Origin: Amycolatopsis sp. NBRC 101858
GTDB lineage: Bacteria > Actinomycetota > Actinomycetes > Mycobacteriales > Pseudonocardiaceae
Length of the DNA stretch: 57,812 bases
Assembly: GCF_030269325.1 (NCBI RefSeq)
Contig: NZ_BSTD01000003.1
Span: 1,115,921-1,173,732 of the forward strand
Direction of reading: 5' to 3'
The notes below the pieces were generated by a model. That model ran no database searches. It was given only the letters and a program-made list of their open reading frames with translations, and had not been told where the DNA came from. The number at the start of each line of letters is the position of its first letter. Position 1 is the first letter of the stretch. This document shows, piece by piece, positions 16,503 through 25,451 of this stretch. Made by a program: the position numbers and the translations under genes.

Positions 16503-16530
16503 CCGGTGCGGGATGGGGATCCCGCACCGG
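16503..16530. terminator. Perfect 12-bp inverted repeat upstream of pksE
   Basis: Arms CCGGTGCGGGAT and ATCCCGCACCGG flank a GGGG loop, 65 bases before the pksE start, in the 257-base gap after the DinB-like gene. On the minus strand the hairpin has no U tract. It may therefore be an attenuator or partial terminator between the two parts of the operon, or an operator for a dimeric regulator. The rest of the gap holds no gene that I can see. Confidence 0.45.
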
Positions 16531-16694
16531 TCACTTCCTTCGGGCCGCGGCGGCGCCGCGGCCCGGTACGCCCGGTTCGCCCGGCCGTGCGGTCCAGCAT
16601 CTCCCGGGCCGTCCGGACCGTCTTCTTTCTCCCTGCCCCGGGCCGCACGTCAGCACGCTGGGACAAGGACACCACACTGTCTACTTAGGACTAT

Positions 16695-17492
16695 TCAGGC
16701 GTCGAACTGGCCGGGACGGCGGCCCTGGCCGGCCGGCCCGCGGTAGGCCTGGGCGATGTCGAGCCACTGGTCCGCCAGCGTGCCCTTCGCCCGGATGTCG
16801 AGGTCGTAGCGGTGCCGCCGCCGGGTGACGAGCAGGCAGAAGTCCTCGGCGCTGCCGCTGACCACCTGGGTCGCGTCGGCGGGCCCGAACGTCCAGAGCG
16901 CGCCCGAGGGCGCGGTGAGCTCGTAGCGGAACTCCTCCGCGGGCGGCGTCAGGTTCCGCGCCTCGTAGCCGAAGTCCCGGACGCGCACGGCGAAGCCGAC
17001 GAGGTGCTTGATCCGGTCGGTGCGCACCGGGCGCACGCCGAGCGCGTCGGCGACGTCCTGGCCGTGGCCGAACAGCTCCATCATCCCGGCGCAGGCGAGC
17101 ACGTACGGCGGCAGCGGGTTCACCAGCCACGGCACCAGCTGGTCGCCGGGGACGGCCGCCAGCGCCTTGATGCCCGCGTCGCGCTCGGCGCGCCAGCGGG
17201 TCAGCAGCACCTCGGCCGGGTCGTGGATGAACTCCTGCAGCGCGCCTTCTACGGCGTTCTCGAAGCCGACGGACGCGACGGCCTTGGTCATCTGGACGAA
17301 CGCTTCCGGCTGCGCGGCCGAGAGGCCGGCGATCCGGAAGATGAACGCGAGGTGCGCGATCTGGTGCCGGACCGCCCAGCCCGGCGCCGGGGTCGGGGTG
17401 TCCCACCCCGCCTCGGGAAGGCCGGCGACGAGGGCGTCCACCTCGGCGGCATCCGCGGTCAGGTCGGCGATCACGCGCGTGGTGTCAGTCAC
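16695..17492 (-). CDS. DinB/mycothiol-isomerase-like protein (TIGR03084 type), copy 1
   Basis: The 265-aa protein begins with a four-helix-bundle segment, including PTPAPGWAVRHQIAHLAFI (about residues 38-56), where the histidines fit the metal site of the DinB/maleylpyruvate isomerase fold. The C-terminal half (FGHGQDVADALGVRP, then SAEDFCLLVTRRRH) is typical of the actinobacterial TIGR03084 subgroup. The GTG start at 17492 has AGAGGA 8 bases upstream. Members of this superfamily often use mycothiol or another thiol as co-substrate. In an enediyne operon a thiol-dependent isomerase or detoxifying role is possible but unproven. A shorter paralogue is at 32598-33269. Confidence 0.8.
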   Translation of the reverse strand: MTDTTRVIADLTADAAEVDALVAGLPEAGWDTPTPAPGWAVRHQIAHLAFIFRIAGLSAAQPEAFVQMTKAVASVGFENAVEGALQEFIHDPAEVLLTRWRAERDAGIKALAAVPGDQLVPWLVNPLPPYVLACAGMMELFGHGQDVADALGVRPVRTDRIKHLVGFAVRVRDFGYEARNLTPPAEEFRYELTAPSGALWTFGPADATQVVSGSAEDFCLLVTRRRHRYDLDIRAKGTLADQWLDIAQAYRGPAGQGRRPGQFDA

Positions 17493-17540
17493 CTGTTCTG
17501 TCCTCTCACCGGTGCGACGTCGTCTCGTGGGCCGGTGGCC

Positions 17541-17579
17541 GCCGCGAGGAGGGCGGGGTAAGGGACCACTCCTCGCGGC
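17541..17579. promoter_or_regulatory. 11-bp inverted repeat in the gap before the DinB-like gene
   Basis: Arms GCCGCGAGGAG and CTCCTCGCGGC are separated by 17 bases, within the 195-base gap between the AhpD-like gene (ending at 17688) and the DinB-like gene. It could form a hairpin in the mRNA or serve as a protein site. I see no other element in this gap. Confidence 0.3.
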
Positions 17580-17687
17580 GACCGCCGACTGGCCGGATCG
17601 GGACCGCCGGGGCGGCGGCACGGACCGGGTCAGGTTCGGTGTGTCCCGGTGCTGCGCGCCCCGGCGGGCGATCCGACCTCTCGATCA

Positions 17688-18749
17688 TCACCCGCGCCGA
17701 CCTGGGGAGTCTTCTCTTCGCGGGCGGAGGGAAAGCCGCTCACCGGCCGCCACGGCCGCGGTGAGAGCCGCCCACGACACCAGCTCCACCAGCCCGCGAT
17801 CGTCCGTCCTTTCCGGACGGACGTCGGCGGGCCCCACCTGGTAGGGCGCCTTGGCCGTGAGCAGCGCCAGCCGGCCGGCCGCGCGTTCGCCCTCGGGCAG
17901 CTCGGCGAGCACCGGCTCGGCCCACGCGCGGCTCAATCCGGGCGGGTTCCCGTCCCAGGCCTTGACTTCCCGGCGGACGAGGTCCCGCACGCGGGGCGGC
18001 ACCGAGCGTTCCCCGGCGGCCTCGATCGCCGCCGCGGCGCGCGCGAAGGCGTCGCCCAGGGTCCCGCCCGCCGGTGCCCAGCCCGGCCCGTCGGTGGCGG
18101 CGGCAGGCAGCAGCGGAAGGCTCGTCCCGGCCGGTGGCGGCGGCCCCGGCTTCAGGAAGTACCCCAGGACCGCCTTGGCCTTCTCCCGGGCCGCCGGCGG
18201 GACCGCCTCGGGCAGCGGGGACTGGTCGAGGAACACGCTCACCACCCGGTTCAGGTAGTGGAACGCCACGGCCACGGCGGTGAACTCGGCGGCGGTGCCC
18301 GCGGGGACGTCCGCGGGCAGCGGGCCGTCGCCCATCGCCCACGCCACCAGTGCCCGCGTGTCCCGGTCCGGGATGGCCCCGGCGTCGCCCGCCTCGATGG
18401 CCGCGGCGGCGGCCGGTTCGCCCAGCGAGGCGAGCGCCATGCCGTGCACCTCGACGCAGTACGGGCACGAGTTCGCCGCCGACACCGTGGCCGCGACGAC
18501 CTCCTTGTCGGCCCGGCTCGCCGCCCCGCCCGCGACCAGCGACTCCCGCAGCATCAGCCACACCGCGGCGAGCACCTCCGGCGCGGGCGAGTGCAGCGCG
18601 ACGGGCGGGGCGAGCATCCCGAAGTCGCGCTCCACCTGCCGGTAGACGTCCCGCACGAGCCCTCGCGCCCGCCGCGGCCGCACGGCCTCGACGTACTTCA
18701 CGTCCCGCAGCGTCCGCCGCAGGGCGAACCGCACCAGTCCGGGTGCCAT
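17688..18749 (-). CDS. AhpD-like carboxymuconolactone decarboxylase-family protein, copy 2
   Basis: The 353-aa protein has the AhpD redox motif NSCPYCVEVHGMAL at about residues 93-106, with the paired cysteines and a nearby histidine. It is much longer than usual single-domain members (about 180 aa). The extra C-terminal half (FHYLNRVVSVFL, then a proline-rich linker and REVKAWDGNPPG) looks like a second, degenerate copy of the same helical fold without cysteines. The ATG at 18749 follows a GGAGG site. It lies 71 bases after the GMC oxidoreductase gene. It may protect against peroxide or act in polyene or enediyne oxidation; this is inference. Confidence 0.78.
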   Translation of the reverse strand: MAPGLVRFALRRTLRDVKYVEAVRPRRARGLVRDVYRQVERDFGMLAPPVALHSPAPEVLAAVWLMLRESLVAGGAASRADKEVVAATVSAANSCPYCVEVHGMALASLGEPAAAAAIEAGDAGAIPDRDTRALVAWAMGDGPLPADVPAGTAAEFTAVAVAFHYLNRVVSVFLDQSPLPEAVPPAAREKAKAVLGYFLKPGPPPPAGTSLPLLPAAATDGPGWAPAGGTLGDAFARAAAAIEAAGERSVPPRVRDLVRREVKAWDGNPPGLSRAWAEPVLAELPEGERAAGRLALLTAKAPYQVGPADVRPERTDDRGLVELVSWAALTAAVAAGERLSLRPRREDSPGRRG

Positions 18750-18820
18750 CGTTCCTCCTCGTGAACCGGCGAACTCGCGCTCCCAGGAACCCAGGAGCGC
18801 GAGTTCGATGTACCCGTGCA

Positions 18821-20473
18821 TCAGTTGCCGGCGACCAGGTCCAGTTTGGACACCGCCCGGCGGCCGGTGATCGAGCCGTCCGGCGCCGGGGCGCCGTACT
18901 TGACGTCGACGTCCCGTGCCTGCAACGCCCGGACGATGCCCGGGATCGACCGTTCGGCGAGCGCGGCGATGGTCATCGCCGGGTTCACCGTCAGCGCGCC
19001 CGGCACCGACGCGCTGTCGGTGACGAAGATGCCGGGGTGGTTGCGCAGCTCGTGGTTCGGGTGCAGCGCGGACGTCGCCGCGTCGTCCCCGATCCGGCAC
19101 GACGCCAGCGGGTGCACGGTGTACGCGCCGACGACGTCGTTGGTCCACGGCGCGACCTTCGCCAGGCCGTCCTTCTCGATGATCGCCTTGCAGTCGGCGT
19201 CCGCCAGCGCCCAGCCGCGGCGCGTGTTCGGCGTCGGGTCGTAGCGCAGCGAACCGCGCCCGAGCATCTGCTGCGAGATCCGGTATGCATTGCCGGTGGG
19301 CGGCGGGGTGCCGAAGACGCCCTCGTTGTCGTCCTCGGTCATCAGGAAGATCGTCAGCCAGTTGGCCCACTGGTTGAGGATCTCCTTCTTCTGGGCCCCG
19401 TACCAGCGCGGCTCCTCGCCGCCGGGCACCTGGGCGAGGATGGTGCCCAGCCCGGGCGGGAAGTACAGCTGCTCCAGCGAGAACCGCTCGTACTCCGGCA
19501 GCGAGCCGTCGAGCTTGTCCCAGTTCGCGACGGTCGGGCCCTTGCCGATGTGGTTGGCCGAGTACACCGGACCGTCCTCACGCGACAGTCCGAGCACCTC
19601 GCGGACGCGGTCCTCGTCGATGATCGCGGTGTTGAGCCGCTCGCCGTTGCCGGAGAAGTACCGGCCGACGCCGTGCGGCATGGTGCCGAGCGTGGCCTCC
19701 GAGCGCTGCAGGATCACCGGCGTCGCGCCGGCGCCCGCGGCGATGATGACGACCTTCGCCTCGATCACGCCGGTGCCGGTGTGCACCCGGTAGTCCTCTT
19801 CGTCGATCAGGTCGAAGTGGACGCGGTAGCCGCCGTCCTCGGTCCGCTCGAGGCGCTGGACCTCGTGCAGCGGCCGGATCTCGGCGCCGTGCGCAAGCGC
19901 GGCGGGCAGGTAGTTCGTCAGCATCGACCGCTTGGCGTCGAACTTGCAGCCGGCCATCATGAAGTTGCAGTTGACGCAGGTGTCGTTGTCCACGGCCACC
20001 GGCGCCGGGTTCGCCGTGCGCCCGGAGTGGTGGCACGCCGCGGCCCACAGGCCACCCGCGTAGGAGACGTCGCTCCAGTCCTGTTTGGACACCGGGATCG
20101 ACTCGTCGATCCGGTCGTACCACGGCTCCAGGGAGTCGCGCGTGAGGACCGACGGCCACATCCGGCGCCCGATGCTGCCGTGGCGCTCGAAGACGAACTT
20201 CGGCGCCCGCGGCATCGCGGCGAAGTACACCACGCTGCCGCCGCCGACGCAGTTGCCGCCCAGGACGCTCATCCCGTCGCCGACGACGAAGTCGAACGCC
20301 CGCGTGTAGGACGAGCCGAGCAGGTAGTCGTGCTCGAAGTCGGCGGCGGCCAGCCACGGCCCGCGTTCGAGGACCGTCACCTTCGCCCCGCCCGCGGCGA
20401 GGTGGTACGCGGGGATGGACCCGCCGAATCCGCTGCCGACGATGACGACGTCGGTCTGGTCGATGGCAGTCAT
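18821..20473 (-). CDS. GMC-family FAD oxidoreductase
   Basis: The 550-aa protein starts with the FAD motif VVIVGSGFGGSIPAYHLAAGG and follows the glucose-methanol-choline oxidoreductase plan, close to cholesterol oxidases and actinobacterial alcohol oxidases. A cysteine-rich stretch (CVNCNFMMAGC, about residue 165-175) and the C-terminal VVGAYTVHPLASCRIG segment with the usual catalytic His are present. Its ATG overlaps the stop of the DUF5987-like gene (ATGA), suggesting a functional pair; such pairs of small alpha-helical partner plus GMC enzyme are common. GMC oxidoreductases occur in many enediyne clusters and are thought to act on the polyene or enediyne core. The exact step is not known. 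Confidence 0.88.
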   Translation of the reverse strand: MTAIDQTDVVIVGSGFGGSIPAYHLAAGGAKVTVLERGPWLAAADFEHDYLLGSSYTRAFDFVVGDGMSVLGGNCVGGGSVVYFAAMPRAPKFVFERHGSIGRRMWPSVLTRDSLEPWYDRIDESIPVSKQDWSDVSYAGGLWAAACHHSGRTANPAPVAVDNDTCVNCNFMMAGCKFDAKRSMLTNYLPAALAHGAEIRPLHEVQRLERTEDGGYRVHFDLIDEEDYRVHTGTGVIEAKVVIIAAGAGATPVILQRSEATLGTMPHGVGRYFSGNGERLNTAIIDEDRVREVLGLSREDGPVYSANHIGKGPTVANWDKLDGSLPEYERFSLEQLYFPPGLGTILAQVPGGEEPRWYGAQKKEILNQWANWLTIFLMTEDDNEGVFGTPPPTGNAYRISQQMLGRGSLRYDPTPNTRRGWALADADCKAIIEKDGLAKVAPWTNDVVGAYTVHPLASCRIGDDAATSALHPNHELRNHPGIFVTDSASVPGALTVNPAMTIAALAERSIPGIVRALQARDVDVKYGAPAPDGSITGRRAVSKLDLVAGN

Positions 20474-21039
20474 GCGGGGCTCCCCGATGGCGTCGTGTCC
20501 GGGTGGAGCTCGGCCAGCTTGCGGCCGTAGCCGTACTTCGGGAACCGCCAGAACCCGTCCGCGTCGGGTGCCTTGTACCCCAAGGCGAGCAGGCCCGGGT
20601 GCCCGTCGCGGATGGCGTCGGCGGTGTGCAGGTGCGGGGCGCTGTCGTAGGCCATGTTGCAGAACAGCGCGAGGCTGACCCAGCCGTCCTTCTCCGGGTG
20701 GCCGGGCGTCGTCAGCCGGCGCACCAGTTCGCGGCGGTGCTCGTAGGGCAGCGCGACGAACGGCGGGACGTCGTGGTCGAGCTCCAGCGCCACCTCGCCC
20801 GCGTAGGTCTTCGCGTGGTCGTTGAGCGACTGCGCGAGGTAGGGCAGCCCGGCCGTGACGCCGGTCGCGTCGAAGTTCAGCAGCTCGAGCGCGCCCGCCA
20901 CCACCGACCCGGGGCCGGGCGCGGCCCCGGCGATCGCGCGGTCCTCGGGGAACCGCTTCTCCCCCGGCACGATCGTGTCCGCGTAGGCCTCGAGGGTCAT
21001 GTTCTTGACGCGTTCTTCTTCGGTGGCCTCGGGTTGCAC
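20470..21039 (-). CDS. Small partner protein of the GMC oxidoreductase (DUF5987-like)
   Basis: The 189-aa protein starts at a GTG with GGAGG 7 bases upstream and overlaps the GMC gene by 4 bases. It has an aspartate/histidine-containing helical body (MTLEAYADTIVPG, LALFCNMAYDSAPHLHTADA, KYGYGRKLAELHP). The opening ADTIVPG segment resembles the small gluconate-2-dehydrogenase subunit 3-like proteins that pair with GMC flavoproteins. I associate this family (DUF5987) with enediyne clusters, but that is from memory. There is no twin-arginine signal peptide, so the complex is probably cytosolic. Confidence 0.7.
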   Translation of the reverse strand: MQPEATEEERVKNMTLEAYADTIVPGEKRFPEDRAIAGAAPGPGSVVAGALELLNFDATGVTAGLPYLAQSLNDHAKTYAGEVALELDHDVPPFVALPYEHRRELVRRLTTPGHPEKDGWVSLALFCNMAYDSAPHLHTADAIRDGHPGLLALGYKAPDADGFWRFPKYGYGRKLAELHPDTTPSGSPA

Positions 21040-21080
21040 CGGCCTACCTCCTCGTCGAATGTCCACAGTAGAGATCGGCT

Positions 21081-22466
21081 TCAGGCCGCTTCGGCACTCC
21101 GCCGCCGCTCGCGGCGGTGCACGGTCATCGGCAGCCCGCCGCGCACCCGCAGCGACAGCATCGCCTCGGGTTCGACGACCTTGCCCGGAACCTTGCGCAG
21201 CTCCAGGTCCCGCGCCGCCATGGCGAGCACGAACACCGCCTCCATCACCCCGAGGCTGTTGCCGATGCAGAACCTCGGCCCCGCACCGAACGGCAGGTAG
21301 GCGTACCGCGGCGGCCGCCCGGCCGGGTTGGCCGGGTCGAACCGGCCCGGGTCGAACCGCTCCGGGTCGGTCCAGAACTCCGGGTTCCGGTGCAGCGTGT
21401 AGGGCACGACGACGACGTCGGAGCCGGCCGGCACGTGGTACCCGCCGATCTCGTCGTCGGCCTGGGCGATCCGCGGCAGCAGCCAGACCGGCGGGTACAT
21501 CCGCATGACCTCTTCGACCACCGCCACGGTGTAGGTCAGCTTCCGCAGGTCCTCGTACTCGGGCAGCCGGTCGCCCAGCACCTCGACGGCTTCGGCGTGC
21601 AGCCGCTCGGCCACCTCGGGGTGCTCGTCGACCAGGTGGAACGCCCAGCCGAGCGTGCTCGCCGTGGTCTCGTGCCCGGCCAGCAGCAGGGTGATCAGCT
21701 CGTCGCGCATCCGTTCCCGCGACGAGCCCTCCGCCGAGCCGGACGCGATCAGCCGCGACAGCACGTCTTCGCCGTTCTCGACCGGGTTCGCCAGCCGCTG
21801 CTCGACGAGCTCGTCGGCGATCCGGCGCAGGTCCTCGCGCGCGGTCCGGAACTCCACCTGCTTCTTCAGCGGCACCCACTGCGGGACCATGCTCAGCGTG
21901 ACCGCCTCGAACATGGCCTGGTCCTGCACGGCCTCGAACGAGTGGCCCAGCGTTTCGTAGCCGCCGAGTTCGGCGTCCAGCAGCGTCTTGCCGAGCACGC
22001 CCAGCGTCAGGCCGGTCATCTCGTGCAGGATCTCGACCGGCCCCTCGTGAGCGGCCAGCCGCTGGATCAAGGTGTCCACTTCGGACGCCACGACCGCGGC
22101 CTGGCGTGAGATCCGCTTGGGCTGGAACACCGGCTGGATGGTCCGGCGCTGGGTCTTCCACGTGTCGCCGTCACTGGTCAGCAGGCCGTCGCCGAGGGCG
22201 CGGCGGGCCTCCTGCAGGCCGATGCCCTTGTGGTAGTTCGCGGCGTTGTCCGCGAGGACGTGCTTGGCGAGGTCGGGGTGGTTCACCAGGTACATCGCCT
22301 TGGGGCCGATGGCGATGCGGACGACGTCGCCGTAGGTCTCGGCGTTGTCGCCCATGAGCGCGAGCCGGTCGGTGAAGAGCTGCTTCAACAACCGGAACGT
22401 CGCCCGGCGCGGCGGCCCGGGCGGCGCGGTGCGCGCCGCCCGGGCTTCCTGCTGCGGACCGGTCAT
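21081..22466 (-). CDS. Cytochrome P450 monooxygenase (E7-like position)
   Basis: The 461-aa protein has all P450 landmarks: the I-helix AGHETTAST (about residue 262), the ExxR motif in EEVMRMYPP (about 320), and the heme-binding loop FGAGPRFCIGNS (about 401) with the cysteine ligand. The sequence resembles the CYP102-like or fatty-acid hydroxylase-like type rather than the shorter actinobacterial CYP105 type. Its ATG overlaps the stop of the UnbU gene (ATGA). P450s (E7) belong to the common gene set of many enediyne clusters, where they tailor the core. A ferredoxin partner is not encoded nearby. Confidence 0.93.
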   Translation of the reverse strand: MTGPQQEARAARTAPPGPPRRATFRLLKQLFTDRLALMGDNAETYGDVVRIAIGPKAMYLVNHPDLAKHVLADNAANYHKGIGLQEARRALGDGLLTSDGDTWKTQRRTIQPVFQPKRISRQAAVVASEVDTLIQRLAAHEGPVEILHEMTGLTLGVLGKTLLDAELGGYETLGHSFEAVQDQAMFEAVTLSMVPQWVPLKKQVEFRTAREDLRRIADELVEQRLANPVENGEDVLSRLIASGSAEGSSRERMRDELITLLLAGHETTASTLGWAFHLVDEHPEVAERLHAEAVEVLGDRLPEYEDLRKLTYTVAVVEEVMRMYPPVWLLPRIAQADDEIGGYHVPAGSDVVVVPYTLHRNPEFWTDPERFDPGRFDPANPAGRPPRYAYLPFGAGPRFCIGNSLGVMEAVFVLAMAARDLELRKVPGKVVEPEAMLSLRVRGGLPMTVHRRERRRSAEAA

Positions 22467-23473
22467 GCCGCGACGGCTCCCGGCTTCTCGTCGTCGCCCG
22501 CGGTTTCGACCGACGGAGCGAGCTCGAGCTTCGCCTTCTGCGTGGCCTGGTCGGCCTCGAACTGGATCCGCGCCTTGTTCGAGAAGTGCAGGCCCCACAG
22601 GAAGGCCCCGCGGATCAGGCACACGGTCGCGGTGGCCAGGAACAGCCCGTACGACACGTGCACGGCCGTGAAGAAGCCGTACGCGAGGGCCACGCCGGCG
22701 CCGAAGGCGAACTGCGAGCCCTTCTTCGACGGCGACGTGCCCGGGTCGGTCACCATGTAGTTCGTGTAGAGCACGAACGCGATCCCGGTGCCCATCGCCA
22801 GCGCGCCCGGGATGGACGTGCCGAAGAGCCAGCCGCGGACGAAGGCCTGGATCACGAAGAAGCTCAGCCAGCCCGCGATCAGGAACATCCGGTTGGTCAG
22901 CAGCGCGTTGAGCACCGTGCCCGAGATCAGGATGATCGCGACGATCAGCCAGCCGCCCCAGGTCGCGATCTGCTCGCTGAAGTGGTACGGCGGGGCGATG
23001 CTGGCCCACGGGAAGAACAGCAGGATGATCGTGATGCCGAAGTTCGACGGGTTCATGTAGTGCCGCATGCGGCCGTACACCGGCGCCTGCAGGACCCACT
23101 TGGCGCCGACCGCCACGACCACCCCGAAGATCATCACGAGGACCCGGTCGTTGACGTAGGTCAGCATGTTCAGCGCGAGGCCGGTGATGTGCGCCGGCAG
23201 CAGGAACTCCACCAGCCCCTTGAAGCCGTTGCCCTTGAACCGGACGCTGCGCTGGGTCACCTTGGCGTTGATGATCTCGAGCAGGATCTCGGTGGTGTAC
23301 GCGGTCGCCAGGGCGATGAACGGGTACAGCCACGGCTGTTCGAAGCCGAGGATCGTGTAGCCGAGGATGTTGAAGACCGTGATCGAGATCGCGAAGCGGC
23401 GCAGCGCGGTGATGACCTTGTTGGTCCGTTTCGGCGGCGCGGTGTCCACTGTGGTCAGAGTCGGGGTGGCCAT
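22463..23473 (-). CDS. Enediyne core protein UnbU / E5 (membrane, RnfD-like)
   Basis: The 336-aa protein has about eight hydrophobic segments (for example ILGYTILGFEQPWLYPFIALA and VMIFGVVVAVGAKWVL), with an RnfABCDE subunit D-like pattern including PVYGRMRHYMNPSNFGI near residue 125. This fits UnbU/E5, one of three proteins of unknown function (E3, E4, E5) found with pksE and E10 in enediyne cassettes. It starts 4 bases after UnbV and overlaps the P450 gene. The membrane localisation suggests an electron-transfer or anchoring role in core formation, but the family's function is unknown. Confidence 0.9.
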   Translation of the reverse strand: MATPTLTTVDTAPPKRTNKVITALRRFAISITVFNILGYTILGFEQPWLYPFIALATAYTTEILLEIINAKVTQRSVRFKGNGFKGLVEFLLPAHITGLALNMLTYVNDRVLVMIFGVVVAVGAKWVLQAPVYGRMRHYMNPSNFGITIILLFFPWASIAPPYHFSEQIATWGGWLIVAIILISGTVLNALLTNRMFLIAGWLSFFVIQAFVRGWLFGTSIPGALAMGTGIAFVLYTNYMVTDPGTSPSKKGSQFAFGAGVALAYGFFTAVHVSYGLFLATATVCLIRGAFLWGLHFSNKARIQFEADQATQKAKLELAPSVETAGDDEKPGAVAA

Positions 23474-23477
23474 GCCG

Positions 23478-25451
23478 TCACATCTCTTCCTTGGCCGTGG
23501 TGCCGAGCTGGTACATGTGGCAGCCGGGTTCGAGCTTCAGGTCCTGCGTCCGCAGCTGCCCGGTCCGGTCCCGCCACTGCAGGTGCACGCCGAGCGGGCC
23601 GCTGACGTCGTGGCCGAGGCCGATCTGGATGTCGAAGCTGCGCCGGCCGGCCTCCCCGCTGCTGCCGTCGACCCGGCCGAGGTACTTCTTGCCGTCCGAA
23701 GTCGTCACGGTGACCTGGGCGCCGATCGCGGGCACGCCGGCCGCGGGCAGCGGGCCGGGCGCCACCGGGGCGTCGGTGGTCAGCTTCAGCTGCAGGTACT
23801 TGCCCGGGTTCGGGCTGTCGTTGTGGTAGAAGATCGGCTGCTCCCACTGCCGCGCCACCGCGAACTCGGGCAGGCCGTCCCCGTCGGTGTCGCCGACGGC
23901 GATCCCGCGGGTCGGGGTCGGCACCGCCAGGCCCAGCTGCGGGCCGAGGTCGGTGTAGCGGCCCTCCGGGCTCTTCACGAAGAAGTGGAACGTCTGGTCG
24001 CCACCGATGTCGTCCCCGGCGCGGGCGTTCGGCCACCAGAACGGGTTGGACAGCAGGCCGTCGTTGGCCGTGGCCAGCTCCTGCAGGTTCGGCCAGCGGT
24101 TGACCTGGCCCTTGACGAACCCGGTCGCCTGCGCGATCTGGTTCTCGCCGCTGTTGTTGAAGTCCTGGATCTTGACGTCCCAGCCCCAGCCGGACCAGGC
24201 CGTGCCGGTCGAGCCGCTCACGTCCTCGAACGGCGCGACACCGTCGTTCAGCTGGCTGCGCAGGTCCTGGGCGTTCTTCGCGGTGTTCATGAACTGGTAG
24301 TTCGACTCTTCGATGCCCCACGACGTGGTGATGTTGCTGACGAACAGGTCGTAGAGGCCGTCGTGGTTCAGGTCGCCGAAGTCGACGCCCATCCCCTTGA
24401 AGGAGTCGTGCCCCAGCACCTTCGACTTCGGGTCGGTGATGCCGCGGACCCCGGTGACCTCGGCGAGCTCGATGTGGCCCGGCGTGGACTTGTTGTACAG
24501 CAGGTGGTCGTGCCCGAAGTCGTTGGCGATGTAGAGCTCCGGCAGGTTGTCGCCGTCGACGTCGGTCGCGCTGGAGGCCAGCGTCCAGCCGAGGCGCGCG
24601 CTTTCCGGAATGCCCTGGGAGGCGTCGATGAAGTGGGCGCTCGGGTTCGCCCCGGACGTGGCGCCGGTCCAGCGGAAGATGAACTTGCCACCCGAGTTCG
24701 TCGCGTGCGACATCGACTGGTTCAGCGTGATGCCGCCGTCGGCGGTCGGGTCCAGGACCTTGCTGTCCGGGAAGTAGTTGCCGACGAAGACGTCGACGTG
24801 CCCGTCGCCGTCGAAGTCGCCGATGGTGACGGAGTCGGTGTTCCACAGCGGGCCGCTGTACTTGCCGTCCGCGCCGCGGTGGTTGCCCGGCACGAGCTCG
24901 GTCGGCTGGAACGCCGAGGCGTCGAACTTCGTCGCGGTCGACTTCTGCAGGAACACCACCGGGGCCCGGCCCCAGTAGTAGGCCAGGATGTCGGTGCGGC
25001 CGTCCTCGTTGTAGTCACCGGGGACGCAGCCCATCGGCGCCATGTAGTCCCACGTCGGCAGCGCCGGGGCGGGGTCGAGCGCGAAGGGCGCGTAGCGCGG
25101 GCCCGAGTCCGGCGCCGGCGTGATGACGACCTGGTCGCTGCGCGGGTCCACCAGGCAGAGGTCGTTGGCCTTGCCGCTGCCGCTGATGTCGTTGAGCGCG
25201 ATCGCGGCGCCGACCGAGGAGATCCACGCGGAGATGTGCTCGTACTCCTTGTTCACCGTCCGGATCGACTGCGACTTCTTGGCCGCGGGCAACGCGATCG
25301 TCATCGGGGTGAAGTGGAACTGGCTCGCCATCGTGTTCTGTTCGGCGGCGTCGACGCGGGGCAGCTGCGCGACCGTGTAGAGGCCGAGGATCAGCACCAG
25401 CGCCACGATGCCCGCCAGCTGCTTGCGCAGCCAGCCCAAGGTCGCGGTCAT
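23478..25451 (-). CDS. Enediyne core protein UnbV / E3 (FG-GAP repeats, ASPIC/UnbV domain)
   Basis: A single N-terminal hydrophobic helix (AGIVALVLILGLYTVAQLP, about residues 12-30) suggests membrane anchoring or export. The body carries calcium-binding-like FG-GAP/VCBS repeats (GDFDGDGHVDVFVGNY, TDVDGDNLPELYIANDF, GDTDGDGLPEFAVAR), as expected for a beta-propeller. The C-terminal about 110 residues form the ASPIC/UnbV domain. The 657-aa length is typical of enediyne E3. The start overlaps the stop of the DUF1702 gene by 4 bases. E3 proteins are part of the conserved unbL-unbV-unbU set; their chemistry is not known. Confidence 0.93.
   Translation of the reverse strand: MTATLGWLRKQLAGIVALVLILGLYTVAQLPRVDAAEQNTMASQFHFTPMTIALPAAKKSQSIRTVNKEYEHISAWISSVGAAIALNDISGSGKANDLCLVDPRSDQVVITPAPDSGPRYAPFALDPAPALPTWDYMAPMGCVPGDYNEDGRTDILAYYWGRAPVVFLQKSTATKFDASAFQPTELVPGNHRGADGKYSGPLWNTDSVTIGDFDGDGHVDVFVGNYFPDSKVLDPTADGGITLNQSMSHATNSGGKFIFRWTGATSGANPSAHFIDASQGIPESARLGWTLASSATDVDGDNLPELYIANDFGHDHLLYNKSTPGHIELAEVTGVRGITDPKSKVLGHDSFKGMGVDFGDLNHDGLYDLFVSNITTSWGIEESNYQFMNTAKNAQDLRSQLNDGVAPFEDVSGSTGTAWSGWGWDVKIQDFNNSGENQIAQATGFVKGQVNRWPNLQELATANDGLLSNPFWWPNARAGDDIGGDQTFHFFVKSPEGRYTDLGPQLGLAVPTPTRGIAVGDTDGDGLPEFAVARQWEQPIFYHNDSPNPGKYLQLKLTTDAPVAPGPLPAAGVPAIGAQVTVTTSDGKKYLGRVDGSSGEAGRRSFDIQIGLGHDVSGPLGVHLQWRDRTGQLRTQDLKLEPGCHMYQLGTTAKEEM

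Noticed and set aside
10627..16746. A very long open frame on the strand opposite pksE, and many similar long frames opposite other genes.
   Set aside because: GC-rich codon use removes stop codons on the opposite strand. These frames are rich in Arg, Gly, His and Ala without any recognisable domain, and the true genes have clear motifs and ribosome sites.
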